This document shows positions 57,544 to 64,000 of a stretch of DNA of 64,000 bases, piece after piece. The DNA is from Microcystis viridis FACHB-1342 (GTDB taxonomy: Bacteria > Cyanobacteriota > Cyanobacteriia > Cyanobacteriales > Microcystaceae), in the NCBI RefSeq assembly GCF_014698335.1, contig NZ_JACJSV010000001.1:124001-188000 (forward strand), in the 5' to 3' direction. The number at the start of each line of letters is the position of its first letter. Within the stretch, counting starts at the first letter, position 1. Position numbers and translations under genes: made by a program. The notes under the pieces are model-generated. The model saw only the letters and a list, made by a program, of their open reading frames with translations, did not search any database and was not told the origin of the DNA.

Positions 57544-58188
57544 ATGGACATATCGATCGCTGACCTGCGTTTGGACTACAATCTCGAAGAATTGCTAGAG
57601 TCAGAAACATCTGCCGATCCTTTCATTGTATTTAAACAATGGCTAGAACGGGCGGTATCTTCGGGAAGATTGGAACCCAACGCTATGACTTTAGCCACTA
57701 TTTCCCCGGAGGGTAAACCCCGGGCCCGCATGGTACTGTTAAAAGACTTCGATCCTCGCGGTTTTGTTCTCTTTACCAACTACCAAAGCGCCAAGGGACA
57801 GGAATTAATCGCTAATCCCAATGCAGCCCTAGTGTTTTGGTGGGGAGAATTGCAACGGCAAATTAGGATCGAGGGAACTGTAGAAAAAATCAGCGAGGAG
57901 GAATCGGATAATTACTTTTTTGTCCGTCCCTGGGAATCTCGTTTAGGGGCCTGGGCCTCCAATCAAAGTGAAGTGATTTCTGGGCGAGATATCCTCGAAA
58001 AACGCCTAGCAGAACTAAAAGAAGAATATGCGGGTCGTGAAGTTCCCCGTCCTCCTCATTGGGGCGGATTTCGCCTAATTCCTAGTTTAATCGAGTTCTG
58101 GCAAGGTCGCCCCAGTCGTCTCCATGATCGTCTCTGTTATTATCGTCAAGAAGATGGCAGTTGGCAAAGGCAACGTTTAGCTCCTTAG
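57544..58188 (+). CDS. pdxH: Pyridoxamine 5'-phosphate oxidase
   Basis: Oxidises PNP/PMP to PLP using FMN. Signatures are ARMVLLKDFDPRGFVLFTNY, WWGELQRQIRIEGTVEK, and a C-terminal EFWQGRPSRLHDRLCY...WQRQRLAP that is nearly invariant. Length 214 is standard. Upstream neighbour scpA is divergent with ~50 bp between starts. Confidence 0.97.
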   Translation: MDISIADLRLDYNLEELLESETSADPFIVFKQWLERAVSSGRLEPNAMTLATISPEGKPRARMVLLKDFDPRGFVLFTNYQSAKGQELIANPNAALVFWWGELQRQIRIEGTVEKISEEESDNYFFVRPWESRLGAWASNQSEVISGRDILEKRLAELKEEYAGREVPRPPHWGGFRLIPSLIEFWQGRPSRLHDRLCYYRQEDGSWQRQRLAP

Positions 58189-58422
58189 TTTGATCTTGAC
58201 ACCTTGTATTAGCAAAATAGCTCGATACTAATTCAATTTGTCATTTTAGTCTTGAGATAATATTAGGTCGATGTCTTTTCCCAACCCGCGCTTTCCTTAG
58301 CGATCGGGTTGGGCTATTATATCAATTGGATAAAGGCAATCTCTCTGCCCTAAAGTTTCAGAAAAACGATAGAATTGAAAGGGTTTTGGTTTGCATCCTT
58401 CAAAAATAACTAGAGAATTAAT

Positions 58423-58716
58423 ATGAATGTTGGACTTCGAGAAACCTTAGAAGCATTGCGGGTTGAACTGAGTAAATCTATTTTAGCCTCTGAGGGTGAG
58501 CAGATTCGCTTTGAAGTGGGTGAAATTGAATTAGAGGTTCAATTTGTGGTTGAGCAGTCGAAAGAAGGCAAAGGTGGGCTAAAATTTTGGGTAGTAGAAA
58601 TGGGTGGGGGTGTCACCAATAAAGATACGATAACCCATAGAATTAAAATTCCCCTTAAACCCATTGGGAAAGATGGAAAACCTGTATTGACAGCAAGTGA
58701 TGATATTCCCGATTAG
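58423..58716 (+). CDS. Trypco2-domain protein
   Basis: A 97-residue protein matching the trypsin-co-occurring domain 2 family: LRETLEALRVELSKSILASE, IRFEVGEIELEVQFVVEQ, and a C-terminal HRIKIPLKPIG. Trypco2 genes were defined by their repeated neighbourhood with trypsin-NTPase conflict proteins. This is the case here, 118 bp ahead of the trypsin-NB-ARC gene on the same strand. It may bind or restrain the protease; that is inference. Confidence 0.82.
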   Translation: MNVGLRETLEALRVELSKSILASEGEQIRFEVGEIELEVQFVVEQSKEGKGGLKFWVVEMGGGVTNKDTITHRIKIPLKPIGKDGKPVLTASDDIPD

Positions 58717-58834
58717 AATTTTATACCCCTAGGGACGCAATGCTTGCCCCCAAAGCAGTTAATTTGTAGGATGGGTTAGCGAAGCGTAACCCATCACCAT
58801 CCCAGAAGAATAGGTTACATCAATCCGATAAGTT

Positions 58835-61800
58835 ATGCCCCAATTCCAACCCGATCGCGCTTTAGAAATTGTTGCCCCTAAATACGGCACTGCCTATCGA
58901 ATTGGGGGACGTTTACTCTTGACTTGTCGGCATCTATTTGATAATAGTAACGACTGTAAAGTACGATTTAGATCAGCATCAGACTATTCTGATAAGCAGG
59001 ATATAGACGCTAAGGTAATTTGGAAAGCTCCCGATAATATCGATATAGCCTTAGTAGAATTACCAGAAACTATCGAAACTTGTAATCCTGTAGGTTTTGG
59101 GGTGTTACCTGATGCGAGTAGCACCCAAAAAGTTAAATTTGACTGTTTGGGCTTTCCTCTATTTTTACGGTATGTTGAAGATGAGATAAAATACGCCACA
59201 GGGTTACATATTGAGGGAACTGTCGATGTAGCTAATCGTGTTCCTCATCACCGTTTGTTATTAAATATTAAAGATAGTCAAGACATACAACCCACCGATG
59301 AACAATTAGAAAGATTAGCAGAAGATCAGTCACCTTGGCAAGGAACATCGGGATCAGCAATTGTTTGTAATGGGTTAGTGATTGGGGTACAATCTAAACA
59401 GCCAATTAGAGATCGTCCGGCATCTTTAGAAGCTGAATCTTTGGCCAGGGTTTATGACAATCCTGAATGGTGTGAGATATTAGAAAACCATGATATTGAT
59501 CCTGAACCTAAACCCGTTATATCCGCTTCTTTAAAATCTTCTTCCTATCGCAATCAAGCTCCTCCTAAACCGAGTTATTTTGTCGAACGTCCAGAGGTTA
59601 GTATTGAGTTAAAAAAACTTTTATTGTCAGAAATAACGGAAAAAACTGGAACTTTAGTTATTAGTGCGATTTATGGCTTAGGAGGTATTGGTAAATCCAC
59701 TTTAGCGGCAGCTTTAGCACAGGAGAAAGAGGTTCAAGCTTTTTTTCCTGATGGCATTTTCTGGGCAACTTTAGGACAACAACCAGATATTTTATCCTTT
59801 CTTCATGGCTGGATTCAAGCTTTAGGAGATTATAATTTTAAGCCGACGGGTATTGATGCGGCATCCTTACACTTGAGGACTTTATTGGCAGATAAAAAAG
59901 CTTTATTAGTGGTAGATGATCTCTGGAATGTAGAAGATATTGATCCTTTTAGAGTAGCAGGAAATCACTGTAAATTATTAGTAACCACTAGGGAAGTTCG
60001 CGTTAAAGGGGCAATTAGTTATGATTTGAATGTAATGACCGAATCTCAATCTTTAGCCTTATTAAGGGGTTATTTAAAGCATGAATTAAATTTAGCAGAT
60101 CAGAAACAAGCCAAAATATTAGCCAAAATTGTCGGGTATTTACCCTTAGCATTGGAGTTGACGGCGGCACAAATTGAAGATGGGATTCCTTGGGCTGAAT
60201 TAATCGAAGATTTACGGGCAGAAATCGCTCATTTAGAAATTTTAGACCGCTTGGAAGCTGGAGATACTGCCAATGAAGAAAAACGAAAACATTATAGTTT
60301 AATTGCTTGCTTTAATCTCAGTTTAAAGCGATTAAATGGGCAAAGATTGAGACAATTTAGCTGGTTAGGGGTGTTACCCGATGATGTTACCATTACCGAA
60401 AAAATAGCGGCGACTTTATGGGATTGTCAGGTTAGAGAAGCGAGACAAACTTTAAGATATTTACGGAGTAAGGCTTTATTATTAACGGGGGTTTCTAGTG
60501 AACTATTAACGAGTTATCGCGTCCATGATTTGTTACATGATTTAGCCCGAAATCTGATCCTAGCGTCTCCTCATCCTGAAACGGATTATCAATTACCGGG
60601 GTTAGGTTTGTCGATTTCTGAAGCGCATCATCAGCTTTTACAACGGTATCAAAAACAAATTAAGATATCCCCCCTAACCCCCCTTGAAAAGGGGGGAAAA
60701 GAGGTGGAAGTCCCCCTTGAAAAGGAGAGATCCCCCCTAACCCCCCTTGAAAAGGAGAGATCCCCCCTAACCCCCCTTGAAAAGGGGGGAAAAGAGGTGG
60801 AAGTCCCCCTTAGTAAGGGGGATTTAGGGGGATCAAACTGGCACAGTTTAGAGGATGATGGCTATATTTATAATCAATTGCTCTGGCATTTGGAAAAAGC
60901 GGGACAGATAGCCCAGATTCATCTATTACTGAGGGAAGAAACGGCAGAAGGTCATAATGGTTGGTATAGTCAATGTGAAAGGGAAGGGAAAACGGCAACT
61001 TTTATTAAGGATGTTTCCCGGGCGTGGCAACTGGCGGAGGAGCATTTTATTGAGAACAAGAGTGAGTCTATGGGGTTACAGGTTCGTTATGCTTTAATCA
61101 CCACTTCTCTTAATAGTTTGGCGGCTAATATTCCATCAGAATTGATTGCGGCACTGATTCAGCATGAAATCTGGACACCTGCCCAGGGATTAGCTTATGT
61201 AAGGCAAAGTCAAGATGATGATAAGCAAGCCGAAGGATTAAGGGCAATTAGTCCCTATCTTACCCCTACTTTATTACCCGAAGCTTTAGAAATTGCCAGA
61301 GGGATTGGGCATGAATACAACCGTGCAAGGGCATTGACCGGGTTAGCTCCCTATTTACCAGAAAGTTTGTTACCCGAAGCCTTAGAAGTTGCCAGAGGGA
61401 TTGGGCATGAATACAACCGTGCAAGGGCATTGATCGGGTTAGCTCCCCATTTACCGGAAGTGTTACCCGAAGCCTTAGAAATTGCCAGAGGGATTGAGAA
61501 TGAATCCGACCGTGCAGAGGCATTGACCGGGTTAGCTCCCTATTTACCGGAAGTGTTACCCGAAGCCTTAGAAATTGCCAGAGGGATTGAGAATGAATCC
61601 GACCGTGCAGAGGCATTGACCGGGTTAGCTCCCTATTTACCGGAAGTGTTACCCGAAGCCTTAGAAATTGCCAGAGGGATTGAGAATGAATCCGACCGTG
61701 CAGAGGCATTGACCGGGTTAGCTCCCTATTTACCGGAAAGTTTGTTACCCGAAGCCTTAGAAGTTGCCAGAGGGATTGGGCATGAATACAACCGTGCAAG

Positions 61801-63136
61801 GGCATTGACCGGGTTAGCTCCCTATTTACCGGAAGTGTTACCCCAAGCCTTAGAAATTGCCAGAGGGATTGGGGATGAATACTCCCGTGTAAGGGCATTG
61901 ATCGGGTTAGCTCCCCATTTACCGGAAAGTTTGTTACCCGAAGCCTTGGAAATTGCCAGAGGGATTGGGTATGAATACTCCCGTGTAAGGGCATTGATCG
62001 GGTTAGCTCCCTATTTACCGGAAAGTTTGTTACCGGAAGCCTTAGAAGTTGCCAGAGGGATTGGGAATGAATACTACCGTGCAGAGGCATTGATCGGGTT
62101 AGCTCCCCATTTACCGGAAGTTTTACCCGAAGCCTTAGAAATTGCCAGAGGGATTGGGGATGAATACTACCGTGCAAGGGCATTGACCGGGTTAGCTCCC
62201 TATTTACCCGAAGTGTTACCCGAAGCCTTAGAAGTTGCCAGAGGGATTGGGGATGAATACAACCGTGCAAGGGCATTGACCGGGTTAGCTCCCCATTTAC
62301 CGGAAGTTTTACCCGAAGCCTTAGCAATTGCTAGAGCGATTGAGCATGAATCCGACCGTGCAAGGGCATTGACCGGGTTAGCTCCCCATTTACCGGAAGT
62401 TTTACCCGAAGCCTTAGCAATTGCTAGAGCGATTGAGCATGAATCCGACCGTGCAAGGGCATTGACCGGGTTAGCTCCCCATTTACCGGAAGTTTTACCC
62501 GAAGCCTTAGCAATTGCTAGAGCGATTGAGCATGAATCCGACCGTGCAATGGCATTGACCGGGTTAGCTCCCTATTTACCGGAAGTGTTACCCGAAGCCT
62601 TAGAAGTTGCCAGAGGGATTGGGAATGAAGATAACCGTGCAAGAGCATTGACCAATTTAGTTCCCCATTTACCGGAAGTGTTACCCGAAGCCTTAGAAAT
62701 TGCCAGAGGGATTAGGGATGAAGATAACCGTGCAAGAGCATTGACCAATTTAGTTCCCCATTTACCGGAAGTGTTACCCGAAGCCTTAGAAATTGCCAGA
62801 GCCATTGGGGATGGATACCACCGTGCAAAGGCATTGACCAGGTTAGCTCCCCATTTACCCGAATATCTCTTACCTGGAGCCTTGGAAATTGCCAGAACGA
62901 TTGGGTCTGAATACAACCGTGCAGAGGCATTAAAAGCCTTAACCGCCACCTTAACCCCTGCTAATGTTGACTTATCTTTCTGGCAAGATATCCTTCATGC
63001 TTTGGGTACTCTCACTCGTCGTAAGTTCCTCGAAACTATTCCCAACTTAGCGCCTTTAATCCTTCATTTTGGGGGGGAGGTCGCCTTAAGAGAAGTGTAT
63101 CAAGGGATTAGGGAGGTGAGTCGCTGGTGGAAGTGA
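58835..63136 (+). CDS. Trypsin-NB-ARC STAND (bacterial NLR-like) protein with 18 C-terminal repeats
   Basis: 1433 residues. N-terminal trypsin-like protease: His33 (LTCRHLF), Asp70 (NIDIALVEL), Ser172 (GTSGSAI). NB-ARC NTPase: P-loop GLGGIGKST (281-289), Walker B LLVVDDLW (357-364), LLVTTRE sensor, GYLPLAL (434-440) and VHD (563-565, the MHD equivalent). A segment at ~611-668 is encoded by an intergenic-type CCCCCTAACCCCCC palindrome repeat in frame. Residues ~813 to ~1365 are 18 helical repeats (VLPEALEIARGI...RALTGLAPYLPE) of 31-32 residues. This layout, protease effector plus switch plus sensor repeats, is that of Avs-type/bacterial NLR defence proteins. Confidence 0.93.
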   Translation: MPQFQPDRALEIVAPKYGTAYRIGGRLLLTCRHLFDNSNDCKVRFRSASDYSDKQDIDAKVIWKAPDNIDIALVELPETIETCNPVGFGVLPDASSTQKVKFDCLGFPLFLRYVEDEIKYATGLHIEGTVDVANRVPHHRLLLNIKDSQDIQPTDEQLERLAEDQSPWQGTSGSAIVCNGLVIGVQSKQPIRDRPASLEAESLARVYDNPEWCEILENHDIDPEPKPVISASLKSSSYRNQAPPKPSYFVERPEVSIELKKLLLSEITEKTGTLVISAIYGLGGIGKSTLAAALAQEKEVQAFFPDGIFWATLGQQPDILSFLHGWIQALGDYNFKPTGIDAASLHLRTLLADKKALLVVDDLWNVEDIDPFRVAGNHCKLLVTTREVRVKGAISYDLNVMTESQSLALLRGYLKHELNLADQKQAKILAKIVGYLPLALELTAAQIEDGIPWAELIEDLRAEIAHLEILDRLEAGDTANEEKRKHYSLIACFNLSLKRLNGQRLRQFSWLGVLPDDVTITEKIAATLWDCQVREARQTLRYLRSKALLLTGVSSELLTSYRVHDLLHDLARNLILASPHPETDYQLPGLGLSISEAHHQLLQRYQKQIKISPLTPLEKGGKEVEVPLEKERSPLTPLEKERSPLTPLEKGGKEVEVPLSKGDLGGSNWHSLEDDGYIYNQLLWHLEKAGQIAQIHLLLREETAEGHNGWYSQCEREGKTATFIKDVSRAWQLAEEHFIENKSESMGLQVRYALITTSLNSLAANIPSELIAALIQHEIWTPAQGLAYVRQSQDDDKQAEGLRAISPYLTPTLLPEALEIARGIGHEYNRARALTGLAPYLPESLLPEALEVARGIGHEYNRARALIGLAPHLPEVLPEALEIARGIENESDRAEALTGLAPYLPEVLPEALEIARGIENESDRAEALTGLAPYLPEVLPEALEIARGIENESDRAEALTGLAPYLPESLLPEALEVARGIGHEYNRARALTGLAPYLPEVLPQALEIARGIGDEYSRVRALIGLAPHLPESLLPEALEIARGIGYEYSRVRALIGLAPYLPESLLPEALEVARGIGNEYYRAEALIGLAPHLPEVLPEALEIARGIGDEYYRARALTGLAPYLPEVLPEALEVARGIGDEYNRARALTGLAPHLPEVLPEALAIARAIEHESDRARALTGLAPHLPEVLPEALAIARAIEHESDRARALTGLAPHLPEVLPEALAIARAIEHESDRAMALTGLAPYLPEVLPEALEVARGIGNEDNRARALTNLVPHLPEVLPEALEIARGIRDEDNRARALTNLVPHLPEVLPEALEIARAIGDGYHRAKALTRLAPHLPEYLLPGALEIARTIGSEYNRAEALKALTATLTPANVDLSFWQDILHALGTLTRRKFLETIPNLAPLILHFGGEVALREVYQGIREVSRWWK
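60666..60833. repeat. CCCCCTTGAAAAGGGGG palindrome array inside NLR gene
   Basis: Repeated CCCCCCTAACCCCCCTTGAAAAG units alternating with GGGGGGAAAAGAGGTGGAAG occupy ~170 bp and stay in frame, encoding SPLTPLEKGGKEVEVPL-type peptides. This repeat family is normally intergenic in cyanobacteria, so it appears to have inserted into the coding sequence. Confidence 0.88.
61271..62942 (+). repeat. 18 tandem 93-96 bp repeats encoding the sensor domain
   Basis: Eighteen units encode helical repeats. Some neighbours are identical or nearly so (units 3-5, and 12-14), while others differ at the residues after ARGI/ARAI (GHEYN, ENESD, GDEYS, EHESD). The pattern suggests recent duplication and gene conversion with local variation at a surface-exposed position. 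Confidence 0.95.
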
Positions 63137-63203
63137 TTGCCCTGTCAATAATTGCTATAATAGCTAAAATGGTCATAATGGCTAGTTTCTATAAAGGTTA
63201 GTT

Positions 63204-63452
63204 ATGAAAACATTAGGAGCCTCAGAAGCAAAAAATCGCTTTGGCGAACTGTTAGACTTGGCTCGAAGAGAACCAGTAAAGATAGCAAAAAAGGGACGTA
63301 ATGTTGCAGTCGTGCTGTCAATCGAGGAATTTGAGAGATTTTCCGAGTTAGAAAATCAACTTTTGGCTTTACAGGCAGAAAAAGCTCATCAAGAAGGTTT
63401 TATCGGAACAACAGAAAGTGAGGCTTTACTGTCAGAAATTTTAAATGCTTAA
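63204..63452 (+). CDS. Phd/YefM-family antitoxin
   Basis: An 82-residue antitoxin with the Phd N-terminal DNA-binding fold (SEAKNRFGELLDLARREPVKIAKKGRNVAVVLSIEEF) and a C-terminal acidic helix that would cover the toxin. The gene overlaps the downstream RelE-type toxin by 8 bp, the normal antitoxin-first arrangement. Short direct repeats upstream (ATGGTCATAATGGCTAG) could be the operator. Confidence 0.93.
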   Translation: MKTLGASEAKNRFGELLDLARREPVKIAKKGRNVAVVLSIEEFERFSELENQLLALQAEKAHQEGFIGTTESEALLSEILNA

Positions 63453-63714
63453 GATTAACCTATCTCGACAGGCAACTAAACGCTTAAAAAAACTGCCAGA
63501 TAAACACGCCAAACAAGTAGCCACAAAAATAACCGAACTGAGAACAAATCCCTATCCCCAAGATTCTCTAAAGTTAAAAGGATACTCTTATCATAGAGCC
63601 GATATTGGTGAATATCGAATCGTTTATCGTGTTGAGGAGCAAACACTAGAAATCTTGCTGATTGACAAACGAAACGATGATGAAATTTATAAACAACTAA
63701 AGAGAACAATATAG
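63445..63714 (+). CDS. RelE/ParE-family toxin
   Basis: An 89-residue toxin of the RelE/ParE superfamily: INLSRQATKRLKKLPDKHAK, HRADIGEYRIVYRV (beta-sheet core with Arg) and ILLIDKRNDDEIYKQL. Whether it cleaves mRNA on the ribosome or targets gyrase cannot be told from sequence. Co-expressed with the antitoxin. Confidence 0.93.
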   Translation: MLKINLSRQATKRLKKLPDKHAKQVATKITELRTNPYPQDSLKLKGYSYHRADIGEYRIVYRVEEQTLEILLIDKRNDDEIYKQLKRTI

Positions 63715-63796
63715 AGAATCTTAATTATCAACCATCAATTAATTAGCGATATTATTCCTGCTAAAATCAAGAAAAACAAATTATCTTTAAACACTC

Positions 63797-64000
63797 ATGA
63801 GCATTAATGTAACATTTCCCGAAGAACTCCTCATTGCTGCCAGAGAAGAAAAAGAAACATTCTCTCGTAAAGTTATCATTTATACATTAGGGCATCTTTA
63901 TCAAGAAGGAAAAATTTCAGCAGGAATCGGCGCACAAGTATTAGGATGCGATAAATATACATTTTATACACTTCTCTCTGAGTATGGTTTTTCCATTATT
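63797..64000 (+). CDS. UPF0175-family protein (partial, right edge)
   Basis: The first 68 codons match UPF0175: MSINVTFPEELLIAAREEKE, then a helical YTLGHLYQEGKISAGIGAQVLGCDKYTFYTLL. These small proteins are usually antitoxins paired with a PIN or DUF3368-like toxin that would lie just beyond the window. The 3' end is missing. Confidence 0.85.
   Translation, partial: MSINVTFPEELLIAAREEKETFSRKVIIYTLGHLYQEGKISAGIGAQVLGCDKYTFYTLLSEYGFSII

Noticed and set aside
61266-62327. Long open frame on the minus strand across the NLR repeats
   Set aside because: It is a by-product of the tandem repeat: the same codon-position pattern keeps the opposite frame open. Its translation is a meaningless repeat of SMPLHG-like peptides.

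Overview
The window is chromosomal DNA from a cyanobacterium, most probably Microcystis or a close relative. It carries phosphoribulokinase with the cyanobacterial cysteine pairs, a split b/b' ATP synthase operon, Ycf39, DUF2811 and DUF3318-type proteins, and GCGATCGC (HIP1) sites. It also has many intergenic heptad repeats of the (A)TCAGTTA type and small GC-rich palindromic elements. The genus is an inference from repeat style and gene content. I saw no tRNA, rRNA or CRISPR array by eye.

Region by region. 1-2.8 kb: 5' part of the F0 ATP synthase operon on the minus strand (atp1, a, c, b', b; b runs off the left edge). 3-12.4 kb: mostly minus-strand housekeeping genes (ion channel, NAD kinase, Ycf39, LD-carboxypeptidase, cupin, folP, a coiled-coil DivIVA-like protein, coaD, DUF427, thioredoxin), interrupted by a plus-strand DUF2887 gene with a 12-bp minisatellite and two small membrane proteins. 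12.8-26.2 kb: map, a universal stress protein, a MITE next to a pair of DnaA-box-like sites, DUF2811, pth, a long secreted BNR-repeat protein, fumC, YggT, a GPH-type symporter, an IS630 remnant, mtnA, a NarL-type regulator and prk, the last two sharing a bidirectional terminator. 26.6-33.7 kb: an FHA-GGDEF-EAL protein with degenerate motifs, a decayed EAL pseudogene, an APH/P-loop kinase fusion, a Uma2 nuclease and a secreted FAD oxidoreductase.

33.8-41.6 kb is an accessory island. It has an 1132-residue protein of unknown function, a two-gene membrane cassette lying between ~360-bp direct repeats that include the big gene's 5' end and upstream region, a broken M4 metalloprotease, and a 278-residue protein with a 33-bp tandem repeat. 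41.8-48.5 kb: dnaN, an intact TnpB element inserted just upstream of it, a cluster of three DnaA boxes (candidate oriC), hemL, and a flotillin/NfeD-like pair. 48.7-58.2 kb: glycosyltransferase, lnt, recQ, scpA, pdxH and small membrane proteins.

58.4-64 kb holds the most interesting system. A Trypco2-domain protein precedes a 1433-residue trypsin-NB-ARC protein with 18 near-identical 31-32 residue C-terminal repeats. This is a bacterial NLR-like (STAND) architecture expected of a conflict or defence system. It is followed by a Phd/RelE-type toxin-antitoxin pair and a UPF0175 protein, making the right end a small defence/TA island.
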